A DNA stretch of 64,000 bases from Streptomyces iconiensis (GCF_028657195.3 NZ_JANCPR020000023.1:1-64000); one strand, 5' to 3'. Shown: positions 53,611-62,648, numbered from the stretch's first letter. Translations and numbers: made by a program. The notes: generated by a model not told the origin, from the letters alone.

Positions 53611-53919
53611 GTGGTCTTCGTCGCCGTTCTGCTGCCGCCGTTGCTGATGTGCATGATGCTGGCGCTGGCCCGCTACGAGGAGTGGATGCTCAAGCCACCG
53701 AGAACCTCCTCCCAGTCCGGGCGCTTCACCTGGCGAATACGCCGCGCGCCCGGTGTCGGACGCATACGGCACCTGACCCTGGTGCGCACGGAGCCCCCGC
53801 CCACGCCGGAAGCCGTGCCCGACTCCGAGCCCGGCTCCCCAGAAGCCCCGGAATCCCCGGCCACCGCAGGGGAAACCGACCCCCCGGACCCCACGGAACG
53901 CCCCGCCGACGCGGCGTGA
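53611..53919 (+). CDS. Small membrane protein
   Basis: 102 aa. GTG start at 53611 with GAAGGAGAG upstream. One membrane helix at the very N-terminus (VVFVAVLLPPLLMCMMLALARY), a basic stretch, and a Pro/Glu-rich tail. Not a named family to me. Confidence 0.6.
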   Translation: MVFVAVLLPPLLMCMMLALARYEEWMLKPPRTSSQSGRFTWRIRRAPGVGRIRHLTLVRTEPPPTPEAVPDSEPGSPEAPESPATAGETDPPDPTERPADAA

Positions 53920-54083
53920 ACGGCCACGGCCCGCACTCGGTCGCCACTGTCGGCCAGGCCAGGAGGCAACGCAGCTCCTGGCGCCCCGTCCCTCCCGACC
54001 GCTCACCACGTCGTGGCCGTCCACCGCATGGTGGCCGGGTGGCCGCTCACAGCATCGTGACCGCGCATCCGCGTCGTGGCCGC

Positions 54084-55019
54084 TCACCGCATCCGACGCC
54101 GGTCCTCCTGGCTCCACGCCTGGGTGTCGCGCGGCTCCACGTACGGCTCGTCGTCAGCCGGGTGTCCCCGCTCGACGGCGCGCTGCCGCGCCATCTCCGC
54201 GTCGAACTCCAGGCCGAGCAGGATGGCGAGGTTGCTGCACCACAGCCACACCAGGAAGACGATCACGCCCGCGAGCGCGCCGTAGATCTTGTTGTACGAG
54301 CCGAAGTTCGCGACGTAGAACGCGAACCCGGCCGAGACCAGCAACCAGAGCGCCAGCGCCAGAGCGCTGCCGGGCGTGATCCAGCGGAAGCCCCGTAGCT
54401 TCGCGTTCGGCGTCGCCCAGTACAGCAGCGCGATCGTGAAGATCACGAGTACGGCCAGTACCGGCCACTTCGCGATTGCCCACACCCCCAGCGCTGAGTC
54501 CTCGATCCCGAGCGCCCTGCCCACCTGACGTGCGAGGCCGCCGGTGAACACGACGATCAGCGCGCTGGCCATGGCCAGGAGCATCAGCAGCACCGTCACC
54601 CCGAGCCGGACAGGCAGCACCTTCCACAGGGGACGGCCCTCGGCCATGCCGTAGACGGCGTTCGAGGTCCGGATGAACGCGCCCACGTAGCCGGACGCCG
54701 ACCACAGCGCCACCAGCAGGCCCACCACAGCCACGATCGAGCCGAGCCCGGCGCTGTCCTGCAACTGCCGTACGGCGGTCCGCACGATGTCCCGCGTCGG
54801 CCCGGGCGTCAGCTGCTGGAGGTTCCCCATCACCTTCCGTGTCGCCGATTCCCCGGCGACACCCAGCAGCGAAACCAGCACCAGCAGCCCCGGAAAGAGC
54901 GAGAGCACCCCGTAGTACGTCAGCGTCGCAGCGCGATCGGGCAACTCGTCCCGGGGAAACTCCCTGACCGTCCCCCGCAGCACCGCCCACCATCCCCGTG
55001 CTTTCCCTGCACCCACCAT
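54084..55019 (-). CDS. YihY/BrkB-family membrane protein
   Basis: 311 aa with six helices. Conserved features: DELPDRAATLTYYGVLSLFP, LWSASGYVGAFI, ALLYWATPNA, FRWITPGS and VANFGSYNKIYGALAGVIVF with WLWCSNLAILLGLEFDAE at the end. Family once annotated as ribonuclease BN, now seen as transporter-like. Alternative ATG starts at 55052 and 55058 would add 11-13 residues; none has a strong ribosome site. Confidence 0.9.
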   Translation of the reverse strand: MVGAGKARGWWAVLRGTVREFPRDELPDRAATLTYYGVLSLFPGLLVLVSLLGVAGESATRKVMGNLQQLTPGPTRDIVRTAVRQLQDSAGLGSIVAVVGLLVALWSASGYVGAFIRTSNAVYGMAEGRPLWKVLPVRLGVTVLLMLLAMASALIVVFTGGLARQVGRALGIEDSALGVWAIAKWPVLAVLVIFTIALLYWATPNAKLRGFRWITPGSALALALWLLVSAGFAFYVANFGSYNKIYGALAGVIVFLVWLWCSNLAILLGLEFDAEMARQRAVERGHPADDEPYVEPRDTQAWSQEDRRRMR

Positions 55020-55205
55020 GCGCCCCGGGTAACCCCCGACCAGCCTCCCCATGCCCATGGGCCGGCTCGTGAACGGGCCGTGTACGGGGGCGAGTTGGAC
55101 GCGGGAGCTGGTCGCGGAGTGCCGAGGACCGACGGCGGTGGCCCGGCAACCGACGGGCAAGGGGCAACGGGTGCAACGGGGCAACGGGGCAACGGGCACA
55201 TGAAA

Positions 55206-55237
55206 ATGTCCCCTCCGGAGAACTCCGGAGGGGACAT
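55206..55237 (-). terminator. tRNA-Phe/Asp terminator
   Basis: ATGTCCCCTCCGGAG and CTCCGGAGGGGACAT form a 13- to 15-bp perfect stem. On the minus strand it is followed by TTTTC. Confidence 0.92.
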
Positions 55238-55256
55238 CTGCCCTGACGGGCTGCGG

Positions 55257-55330
55257 TGGCTGGGGCCGGGGTCGAACCGGCGACCTTCCGCTTTTCAGGC
55301 GGACGCTCGTACCAACTGAGCTACCCAGCC
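55257..55330 (-). tRNA. tRNA-Phe(GAA)
   Basis: 74 nt. Acceptor GGCTGGG/CCCAGCC, anticodon stem CCGCC/AGCGG-side with loop CTGAAAA (anticodon GAA), T-loop TTCGACC, discriminator A. It lies 4 bp from the tRNA-Asp gene and the two are cotranscribed. Confidence 0.95.
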
Positions 55331-55334
55331 GCAG

Positions 55335-55409
55335 CGGTCCTGACGGGATTTGAACCCGCGGCCTCCACCTTGACAGGGTGGCGAGCACTCCAAACTGCTC
55401 CACAGGACC
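55335..55409 (-). tRNA. tRNA-Asp(GTC), second copy
   Basis: 75 nt, identical to the copy at 44359-44433 but for one D-loop base (CAGTTTGGAGTG instead of CAGCTTGGAGTG on the tRNA strand). Confidence 0.97.
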
Positions 55410-55547
55410 AAGCTTTTGCGCGAGCCCTCAGTCTCGCACAGTGCGGCGTGTGCTCCCAACTGCTTTCGAAGGGCTCCCCAGCAGGGGTGACGTCGCCGGA
55501 AAAGAGTAACAGACCCCGGGGTGTCCGCTGAAAACGGAATCGGGGCC

Positions 55548-56384
55548 TCATGCCGGGGCGACGGTCATGGGGGACGGGTAGCCCTCGGGGCGCATGGCGG
55601 CGTCGGTGCCGCCGTCGACGTAGAGGACGGAACCCGTGGTGAAGCGGGCCTCCGGCCGCAGGAACTGGTGCGCCCAGAAGGCGATGTCCTCGGGGTCGCC
55701 GAAGTGGCCGAGCGGCATGGGGGTGGGGAAGTTGTCGGGGTCGGGTTCGGCGTCCCGGCCGGTGGAGGCGCGCATCAGCGGGGTGAGGACCGCGCCGGGC
55801 GCGACGGCGTTGAGGAGGATGCCCGCGCGCGCCCAGTCCTCCGTGACCGTCGTTCTGCGTACCCAGAGGGAGAGCGCGAGCTTGGAGGACGCGTACGCGG
55901 TGATGCTGGGTGCGCTCTCCGTGATCTCGTCGGGGAGCTGGATGTGCCGGCCTCCGGCCCGTTCCAGCGCGGCCTTCTCGTCGCCGCTGAGAACGATCCG
56001 CACCAGTTCCTCGTCGATGAGGGGGACGGTGCTGGCGGAGTTCGAACTGATCACGACCACGCGTCCTGCGCCGGAGACGGCCAGCTCGCGGCGCAGGCCC
56101 TCCAGCAGGGCGACCGGCGCGAAGTAGTTGACCGCCAGGACCCTGGCCGGGTCGTCCAGGTGTGCGCCCAGTCCGGCGACGGCGGCGACACCGTCGAGCC
56201 GGCCACCGGTCGCCGCCTTGATCCCGGTGAGGGCGTCGGCGCGGCCCTGCGGGGTGCTGAGGTCGGCCTGGATGCCGGCCTCGTGCAGGTCGACGTCGAT
56301 GACGGTGTGCCCCTCGTCCTGCAGCCGCCCGGCCGTGGCGGCTCCCATGCCGGAGGCCGATCCGGTGACCACGAAAGTGCCCAT
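55548..56384 (-). CDS. SDR-family oxidoreductase (hydroxysteroid dehydrogenase-like)
   Basis: 278 aa. NAD(P) motif VTGSASGMG (6-14), catalytic Ser113/114 in VVVISSNSAS, Tyr164 and Lys168 in AYASSKLAL, and a C-terminal TGSVLYVDGGTDA. An insertion at about 120-155 is typical of 3-alpha-HSD/CarD-like members. ATG 56384 is used. It shares a gap of 343 bp with the CMD-like gene upstream, both on the minus strand. Confidence 0.88.
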   Translation of the reverse strand: MGTFVVTGSASGMGAATAGRLQDEGHTVIDVDLHEAGIQADLSTPQGRADALTGIKAATGGRLDGVAAVAGLGAHLDDPARVLAVNYFAPVALLEGLRRELAVSGAGRVVVISSNSASTVPLIDEELVRIVLSGDEKAALERAGGRHIQLPDEITESAPSITAYASSKLALSLWVRRTTVTEDWARAGILLNAVAPGAVLTPLMRASTGRDAEPDPDNFPTPMPLGHFGDPEDIAFWAHQFLRPEARFTTGSVLYVDGGTDAAMRPEGYPSPMTVAPA

Positions 56385-56445
56385 GGCTGCTGTCTCCCTC
56401 CGCGCCCCGCGCGCGGACGCGCCCGTGAGCGACCCCGGTACGGGG

Positions 56446-56474
56446 ATTTGTCCCTGATTCATGTCATTCGGCAA
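56446..56474 (-). promoter_or_regulatory. Possible SDR promoter
   Basis: On the minus strand TTGCCG (56474-56469) and ACAAAT (56451-56446) are spaced by 17 bp, giving a predicted start about 55 nt before the SDR ATG. The remainder of the 56385-56727 gap shows no gene. Confidence 0.4.
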
Positions 56475-56727
56475 GCACTCGCAGTGAACCATGCCCACGA
56501 GAGCCCAACCACTGGGGCGCCTCCCTGTACGGATGCAAGCGCGTGCGGGCGGAGGGGCTCGCCGCAGCGGTGTCGTACGCCCGGGCCGGTCGGCGCCGAC
56601 CGGCCCGGGCAGCGAGGTCACCGCGTGCCGCGCGGACGAACGTTCACCGGGCTGCTCGCGCTGCGCGAGCGGGGTTCGCCGGTGGGTACGGGCGCGGGGT
56701 GAGGGTTTTCAGTTGCCCGTTCCCGCC

Positions 56728-57231
56728 TTACGCCCACTCGTCCCCGAACGTCCTGCCGGGAGCCGGCTTGGCGATCAGGGCCAGCGGGACGAAGAAGCCG
56801 ACCTGGCCGATCGCGATCATCAGTGTGGCCAGCGCCTTGGTGTCGTAGAGCTCGGACACCTGCGCGAACAGTTCGTCGGGGACCCTCTCCCCGTGCCCCG
56901 ACGGCTGGAACACGGCCTCCGTCAGCGCCAACGCGGCACGCTCGGGCTCGGTGAAGTACGGGGCGTCCTGCCAGGAAGCCACTGCGGTGATCCTCTCTTC
57001 GGACTCCCCGGTCTTCCGCAGGAGGTCCGTGTGCAGAACGGTCAGATAGGTGTTGCCGACGATCTGGCCGGCGCGGAGCTGGAGCAGCCCTATCGTGGTC
57101 CGCGGTATCGAACGGTTGCCTGTGGCCTTGAACAGCGCCGCCGAGATGTCCCCCAACTCCGGTACGGACTCCCGGGGATCGGCCACCCTCGCACCCGCCG
57201 CGACCTCCGCTGTGATCGAACGTGATTCCAT
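56728..57231 (-). CDS. Carboxymuconolactone decarboxylase-fold protein lacking CxxC
   Basis: 167 aa of the CMD/AhpD fold: VPELGDISAALFKATGNRSI, LLQLRAGQIVG, then TDLLRKTGESEERI and FTEPERAALALTEAV, and the C-terminal LMIAIGQVGFFVPLA. Where AhpD-like members have the redox pair (C-x-x-C followed by H), this one reads NTYL (60-63), so it has no thiol chemistry. The ATG at 57231 has AGAGG upstream; ATG 57255 is an alternative. Adjacent and divergent to the TetR regulator. Confidence 0.82.
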   Translation of the reverse strand: MESRSITAEVAAGARVADPRESVPELGDISAALFKATGNRSIPRTTIGLLQLRAGQIVGNTYLTVLHTDLLRKTGESEERITAVASWQDAPYFTEPERAALALTEAVFQPSGHGERVPDELFAQVSELYDTKALATLMIAIGQVGFFVPLALIAKPAPGRTFGDEWA

Positions 57232-57478
57232 TTTCCTCTTCCCTTCGGCCGTCATGCTGCTGTCGTCGCTATGACTGACCGCGCCGGGAAAATGTGACAG
57301 CGGGACGCCGACGGGCTCCCGTTCCTGAGGGTCCTCCCCGCTGGGCCGTACCGTGCAAAAAGGCCCCCGACATGCGTTTCCGCAGATGAGGCCCCCACTT
57401 GAGTCGCGCCGGCCGCCCGCTCGTGGCGGGCATTTCGACCGGTGAGCGGGGCGTCCTCGAAGGTGTGCGCCCCCTGCA

Positions 57479-57490
57479 CGAACATGTTCG
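57479..57490 (+). promoter_or_regulatory. TetR operator before tetR gene
   Basis: CGAACATGTTCG, a perfect 12-bp palindrome, sits one base before a -10-like TACGAT (57492-57497). The same palindrome and the same spacing to a -10 box recur in front of the hydroxylase operon. Confidence 0.75.
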
Positions 57491-57495
57491 CTACG

Positions 57496-58209
57496 ATGAG
57501 CGTCGTGAGTGTCAGAAGAGAGCCGGTCAGCCGCCGGGAGCGTCCGGCCAAGCCTGCCCTGTCCCGGCGCGGAATCGTGGACACGGCCCTGCGGATCATG
57601 CGGGCCGAGGGGCTGGAGAAGGTCACGATGCGCCGCTTGGCGCAGGAGCTGGACACCGGTCCGGCCTCGCTCTATGTGTACGTTGCCAACACTGCCGAGC
57701 TGCACGCGGCCGTCCTGGACGCTCTGCTCGGCGACGTCGACCTGACCGGCCGGGAGGGCGGCAAGGACGGCAAGGACTGGCGCGGCCGGCTCCGCGCCGT
57801 CATGACCTCCTACACCTTGGTGCTCTTCGAGCACCCGCAGCTCGCCCGGTCCGCTCTTGTCGCCCGGCCGAGCGGCGAGAACTACCTGCGGCTGGTGGAG
57901 CGCATCCTCGACCTCCTCTCCCGTAGCGGCGCCGGCCGCGAGCAGGTCGCCTGGGGGGTGGACAAGCTCCTGCAGGACGCGACGGCCACCGCCGCCGAGC
58001 AGGCGACGCGTGAGCACGATCCCCGTGCCGAAGAAGACTGGAGCGCGGCCATAGGCGCGCTGCGCGCTGTGGACGGGACGACGCATCCGGCGATCAGCGC
58101 GCACATACCGCATCTGGTCAGCGGCACGGCCGAGGACCGGATGCGCTGGAGCTTCGACGTGCTCGTCAACGGCATCACGGGCACCCCTGTGCCCGGCCAG
58201 GCCGACTGA
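57496..58209 (+). CDS. TetR/AcrR-family repressor
   Basis: 237 aa. N-terminal HTH (LSRRGIVDTALRIMRAEGLEK, VTMRRLAQELDTGPASLYVYVANTAEL) followed by a TetR_C-type ligand domain. No ribosome site is present. The ATG at 57496 is given, but a leaderless start at GTG 57505 fits the TACGAT -10 box better. It probably represses itself and the downstream operon through the shared CGAACATGTTCG sites, with an aromatic or polyketide-like inducer. Confidence 0.88.
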   Translation: MSVVSVRREPVSRRERPAKPALSRRGIVDTALRIMRAEGLEKVTMRRLAQELDTGPASLYVYVANTAELHAAVLDALLGDVDLTGREGGKDGKDWRGRLRAVMTSYTLVLFEHPQLARSALVARPSGENYLRLVERILDLLSRSGAGREQVAWGVDKLLQDATATAAEQATREHDPRAEEDWSAAIGALRAVDGTTHPAISAHIPHLVSGTAEDRMRWSFDVLVNGITGTPVPGQAD

Positions 58210-58601
58210 GCCCCGCGGGCCCGGCCGCCGCCACGCCGGTGGGCGTCCCTCACCTGGCCCGCACCCCCTGTGCCGGGTCCCGTCCCGGCTTCTGTGCCGG
58301 GTCCCGGCCCGTCGCGCACTCACTCGTGCCGCACGCGTCCGCCTCGCTGAAAGTGGCCGACGTGGCCGCTTCCCGGTCAGCCGCATGGTGCTGACCCGTC
58401 CCTGAGCGGGCGTCGGCATCTCTGAGCGGGCGTCGCGGCATAGGCAGCCGTCTCTCCGGTGCGCACGCGCATCCTCGCTCCCCGAAGAGGTCGCCGGAGC
58501 TTCGGTGGCCCCGGGGCGCCAGCACCGAAGTGATCATGGCGACCCATGCGGCAGCCGACCCCGCTCGCCCGCACCCGCTCGCCCCGAACCCGCAGCAGTC
58601 G
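58210..58601. other. Intergenic, low-complexity
   Basis: About 390 bp. Contains repeats of GTGCCGGGTCCCG (58270-58312) and CTGAGCGGGCGTCG (two copies near 58401 and 58421). No gene; the open frames are repeat-derived. Confidence 0.45.
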
Positions 58602-58650
58602 CGAACATGTTCGCTCCGACCTTGCTCGTGACGAACATGTTCGTTACCCT
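58602..58650 (+). promoter_or_regulatory. Hydroxylase-operon promoter with two TetR operators
   Basis: CGAACATGTTCG occurs at 58602-58613 and again at 58632-58643, 30 bp apart (about three helical turns). The second lies between TTGCTC (58622-58627) and TACCCT (58645-58650), spaced by 17 bp. The predicted transcript has a ~220-nt leader before the hydroxylase. Confidence 0.75.
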
Positions 58651-58879
58651 GGACGGACCGGTAGCCGACAGGAGTCTTCGGAAACACATGGCCGAGTGGG
58701 CGCCGACCCGCTCCGGCGTCGTGCCGTCCGCGGTGGCGGTCATCGTTCAGGGTCCGGGGCCGGTCCCGTGCCGGAGGCGCGCTCCCGGTGCTGGTCGGCG
58801 GAGTTTTCGCCGCGCCACGGCCGCAGGCCGAACCGACAGGAAGAGCCGCACCATTCACCAACGCGCGAAGGAGCAAGTC

Positions 58880-60502
58880 ATGAACGAGAACACCCATGTT
58901 GCCGACGGCACGACTACCGAAGCGGCACCCGTATTGATCGTCGGCGGCAGCCTGGTAGGGCTGTCCACCGCGGTCTTCCTGACCTGGCACGGCGTTCCGG
59001 TCGTCTTGGTCGACAAGCACCACGGCAGCTCCCCGCATCCGCGTGCGATCGGCTTCACCACCCGCACGGTGGAACACTTCCGGCAAGTGGGGGTCGACGT
59101 ACCGCCGTCGCAGCAGGGCATGAAGCCGCCGCGGCGGGCGCGGGTGGAGAGCCTGACCGGTACGTTGCTGGAGGAGTACCCGTGGACACCGGGCGGCGCG
59201 GGTGCCTACGGCGCCGAAAACTCCCCGGTACACGCGATCGCGATCACCCAGGACAAGCTCGAACCCCTCCTGCGTGACCGGTCGGCCGAGCTGGGCGCGG
59301 ACCTGCGGCTGGGTACCGAACTGATCGGCTTCGTCCAGGACGGCGACGGCGTGACCGCGACACTGCGTCGCCGCGACGACGGCCACGAGTACCGCCTGCG
59401 CGCCCAGTACGTGGTGGCCGCGGACGGCGCGACCAGCGCCATGCGTGAGGAACTGGGCATCGCCCGGCACGGGGTGGGTCCGCTGTCGGTGCAGCGCAGC
59501 ATCCTGTTCCGTGCGCCCTTGGACGAGTACCTGCAGCACGGTGTGGTCCAGTTCGAGATCGAGCAGCCGGACTTGAAGGCGTTCCTGACCACCTACTCCG
59601 ACGGGCGGTGGGTGCTGATGCTCAGTGACGACATCGAGCGTGACGCCGACGAACAACGGCTGGTGGTGCAGCAGGCGGTCGGCCGTACCGACATCCCCAT
59701 CGAATTGGTGACCACCGGCCGCTGGGACCTGGCCGGGCTGATCGCTGACCGTTTCTCCGACGGCCGGGTGTTCCTCGTCGGCGACGCCGCCCACCAATTG
59801 CCGCCCAACCGTGGCGGTTTCGGCGCCAACACCGGAATCGACGACGCGCACAACCTGGCCTGGAAACTGGCCGCCGTGCTGGCCGGAAGGTCTGAGCCCC
59901 GGCTTCTGGACACCTACGATGCCGAACGCCGGCCTGTGGCGGACCTGCGCCATGACCAACTGTTCGCACGCGCCGACTACAAGGCTTACCTGACGGCCCC
60001 CAGAACAGACGTGCCGGTGCTCGACGACGCGTCCGTCGAACTCGGCCAGCTCTACCGCTCGGCCGCGGTGCTGGGCGCGGACGCCGACCTGCCGCCCGCG
60101 CGGCGACCGGAGGAGTGGGCCGGCCAGCCCGGCACCCGGGCCCCGCACCTGTGGATCACCGTCGACGGTGAGGAGGGCTCGACGCTGGACCTGTTCCGGC
60201 GCGACTGGGTGCTGCTGTCCGAGGACGAGCGCTGGGCCGCCGCGGCGACCCGTGCCGCCGAGCGGTCGGGCATCCCCGTCACGTTCGTAGGCATCGGCAC
60301 CGACGCGAATCCGGTGGAGCCCAACGCCTTCCGTACCGCCTACGGCCTCGAATCCACCGGGGCCGCCCTGGTCCGGCCCGACGGATACATCGCCTGGCGC
60401 ACCAGCAGCGCCCCGGCCGATCCCACCCAAGCGCTCAACGCCGCGTTGAACGCCACCGCAGTGCCCACCCACACCATCGAGACAACAGCAAGGGAGTCCT
60501 GA
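58880..60502 (+). CDS. FAD-dependent aromatic hydroxylase
   Basis: 540 aa group A flavin monooxygenase (PHBH fold, polyketide-hydroxylase type). FAD motif VLIVGGSLVGLSTAVFL (19-35), DG motif VVAADGATSAMR, and GD motif FLVGDAAHQLPPNRGGFG with NTGIDDAHNLAWKLA. A C-terminal thioredoxin-like domain (about 400-520) is present, as in RdmE/RebC-type enzymes. It hydroxylates an aromatic ring using NAD(P)H and O2. GAAGGAG precedes the ATG. First gene of a three-gene operon. Confidence 0.92.
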   Translation: MNENTHVADGTTTEAAPVLIVGGSLVGLSTAVFLTWHGVPVVLVDKHHGSSPHPRAIGFTTRTVEHFRQVGVDVPPSQQGMKPPRRARVESLTGTLLEEYPWTPGGAGAYGAENSPVHAIAITQDKLEPLLRDRSAELGADLRLGTELIGFVQDGDGVTATLRRRDDGHEYRLRAQYVVAADGATSAMREELGIARHGVGPLSVQRSILFRAPLDEYLQHGVVQFEIEQPDLKAFLTTYSDGRWVLMLSDDIERDADEQRLVVQQAVGRTDIPIELVTTGRWDLAGLIADRFSDGRVFLVGDAAHQLPPNRGGFGANTGIDDAHNLAWKLAAVLAGRSEPRLLDTYDAERRPVADLRHDQLFARADYKAYLTAPRTDVPVLDDASVELGQLYRSAAVLGADADLPPARRPEEWAGQPGTRAPHLWITVDGEEGSTLDLFRRDWVLLSEDERWAAAATRAAERSGIPVTFVGIGTDANPVEPNAFRTAYGLESTGAALVRPDGYIAWRTSSAPADPTQALNAALNATAVPTHTIETTARES

Positions 60503-60504
60503 TC

Positions 60505-60966
60505 ATGACCGCCACCACGCTTGAGGAACGTATCCTCCGCCTCGAAGACATCGAAGCGATCCGTGACCTGACCGCCCGCTACGCCGACGCGATCAACAAA
60601 GGATGGAACGGCAAGACCGTCGACGCCGACGCGATCCCGGACATCTTCGCGGCCGACGCTCGCTGGGAAGGCTTCGACGGCGAGGTGACCCATGGCGCGG
60701 ACGCGATCGCGGCCGTACTGCCCAAGGCCACCTCTGTCGTCCAGCTCTCCATGCACACCTTCCTCAACCCGGTCATCACCGTCGACGGCGACACCGCCAC
60801 CGGGGACTGGCTGATGTGGGTCGGCTCTGTCATGGCTGACAACCCCCGCTCGGTCTATATGAGTGCCGACATGACCTACACACGCACCGATAAGGGCTGG
60901 CGCATCCAGAGCGTGCTCATCGGCTTCGGAACCATGGTCCGCGGCAGTGACGGCGGCACCGCTTGA
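60505..60966 (+). CDS. SnoaL-like / NTF2-fold protein
   Basis: 153 aa SnoaL_4-type protein: RILRLEDIEAIRDLTARYAD, WEGFDGEVTHGADAI, MHTFLNPVITVDGDTATGDW. Members are polyketide cyclases, small hydrolases or dehydratases. It begins 3 nt after the hydroxylase stop. It probably works on the hydroxylase's product. Confidence 0.88.
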   Translation: MTATTLEERILRLEDIEAIRDLTARYADAINKGWNGKTVDADAIPDIFAADARWEGFDGEVTHGADAIAAVLPKATSVVQLSMHTFLNPVITVDGDTATGDWLMWVGSVMADNPRSVYMSADMTYTRTDKGWRIQSVLIGFGTMVRGSDGGTA

Positions 60967-61007
60967 CGGTCCCGGAAGAGAGCGGACGCAGGAAAGAAAG
61001 GAATCCG

Positions 61008-61841
61008 ATGCCGGATCAGAAGGTCGCGGTCGTCACCGGAACATCCAGCGGGATCGGCCTGCACACGGCCGTGGGCCTGGCGGCCAGAGGCATTCGTGTC
61101 GTGGCGACGATGCGCGACACGGCCAAGGCCGAACGGTTGCGGGCCGAGGCCGCCGATCAGGGGGTCGAGCTGACCGTGCGGCGCCTGGACGTCACCGACC
61201 ATGAGGGCGCCCATCGCTGCCTCGACGAGGTGGCGGCCGATTTCGGGCCCATCGACATCCTCGTCAACAACGCCGGTCAGTCCACGGCCGGAACGCTGGA
61301 ACAGCTCGACGCCGCCGCCCTGCAGCAGCAGCTCGACGTCAACGTCCTGGGCCCCGCGGCCCTCACCCGGCACGTACTGCCGTCCATGCGCAGCGCCGGC
61401 GCCGGCCGGATCGTCAGCGTTTCCAGCAACGGCGGGGTCCACGGTGAGCCGTTCCTTGATGCCTACTGCGCCTCGAAGTTCGCCCTGGAGGGTCTGATGC
61501 AGTCCCTCGCGCCGGTGGCGGCCCGTTTCGGGGTCACGGTCAGCGTGGTGGAACCCGCCGCCGTCGCGACGCACATGGCCGACAACCTCGACACCCGGGC
61601 GCTCTTCAGCCCTGACGACCCGTACCGCGAGCTGGCGGAGAAGTTCCTGCAGACCGCACAGTCGGAAATGGCGAACGCGCAATCGGCCCAGGCCGCGGCG
61701 GCGGTAGTGGTCGAGGCAGCGACGACCGACAGCCCCCGCTTCCGCTGGCAGACCTCACAGGCCGCCGTCTCCCTGGCCGGCCTCTCGCTCGCGGACATGG
61801 ACGGCAGCAATGTCCTCACCGCCACGTCCCAATGGATATAG
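61008..61841 (+). CDS. SDR-family oxidoreductase
   Basis: 277 aa. NAD(P) motif TGTSSGIG (10-17), NNAG (87-90), catalytic Ser139/140, Tyr153 and Lys157 in DAYCASKFALEG. Retinol-dehydrogenase-like subgroup. ATG 61008 follows GAAAGGA; a TTG at 60963 that overlaps the previous stop is less likely. Last gene of the TetR-controlled operon. Confidence 0.9.
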   Translation: MPDQKVAVVTGTSSGIGLHTAVGLAARGIRVVATMRDTAKAERLRAEAADQGVELTVRRLDVTDHEGAHRCLDEVAADFGPIDILVNNAGQSTAGTLEQLDAAALQQQLDVNVLGPAALTRHVLPSMRSAGAGRIVSVSSNGGVHGEPFLDAYCASKFALEGLMQSLAPVAARFGVTVSVVEPAAVATHMADNLDTRALFSPDDPYRELAEKFLQTAQSEMANAQSAQAAAAVVVEAATTDSPRFRWQTSQAAVSLAGLSLADMDGSNVLTATSQWI

Positions 61842-61964
61842 ACCGACGCCTGTAGCTCGCCTGCGACCGGGACCGCCGCGTACGCGATCTCCGTCAGCGG
61901 ACCGGCCCCACTTCCGCATCCCGGGGAGCCCGTGCCGTGCGGTTGTGTTCCGGGCGGTTCATGG

Positions 61965-62381
61965 TCGCTCGTCGAGGACTCTCTGCACGTGGGCGGCTTC
62001 CTGGAGGAAGTTCCCACCTGGCGGCCCAACTCCCGCTTGGACCAGTGCGTCCCGCCCTCCGGCACCGTCTCAAGCGTCCGCACCACCACCTCCTCGACCT
62101 GCGCGTCGGCGAGGGTGCGCGGCACCCCGGGACACGGCTCGTCGGACAAGCCGTCGAGCCGCTCGGCCAGGAATCGGGCCCGCCACCGGCGCACGGTCCT
62201 GCGGTCGGTCTCCAGCCTGGCCGCCACCGCGGTATCGCTCAGTCCGTCCGCGCAGGCGAGCACGATCACGGCCCGCTCGGCCAGGCCCTGCGCCGTCGAC
62301 CGGCGCCGGGCCCAGCTCCGCAACGTCAACGGCCTCGTCCCCGGACAACCCGACGCCTACAGGGAGTTCGGCGGCGCTCAT
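61965..62381 (-). pseudogene. IS630-type transposase remnant
   Basis: The frame contains the transposase N-terminus: TLRSWARRRSTAQGLAERA, DTAVAARLETDRRTVRRWR, and ERLDGLSDEPCPGVPRTLAD to THWSKRELGRQVG. After that the homology stops, so the DDE catalytic part is missing. At the upstream end the continuation (SAAELPVGVGLSGDEA) is in a different frame, implying a one-base frameshift near 62325. No terminal repeats could be matched. Confidence 0.75.
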
Positions 62382-62567
62382 GCTCGCAGCGAGCTGGTCG
62401 CTCTCCGGGGACGGTGGCCTGTTCCCGGCAGCCTTGTCCGGCAGCGCGGACGGTAGGCAGGTGCTCCTGTGGGCCAGCAACATGATCATCCAGCACGGGA
62501 CCGGATGAGGGATCGCCAGCCGAGTGTGCGCAGGTCACGGCGGTTCTGGACTGTTTATGTCAGCACT

Positions 62568-62591
62568 CCCGTGCTGACACGTCAGCACGGG
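62568..62591. repeat. Palindrome copy 1
   Basis: CCCGTGCTGAC-AC-GTCAGCACGGG, an 11-bp perfect inverted repeat. A further inverted half-site (GTCAGCAC, 62559-62566) adjoins it. A near-identical palindrome lies 207 bp away. Confidence 0.85.
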
Positions 62592-62648
62592 AAATTGGCA
62601 CAAAAGGACCCTCGGAACTGCATTTACGCAGGCCAGAGGGCTATTTGG

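Noticed and set aside
55548..61841. Secondary-metabolite gene cluster
   Set aside because: No synthase or assembly-line gene; only tailoring-type enzymes, so a small catabolic or detoxification operon fits better.
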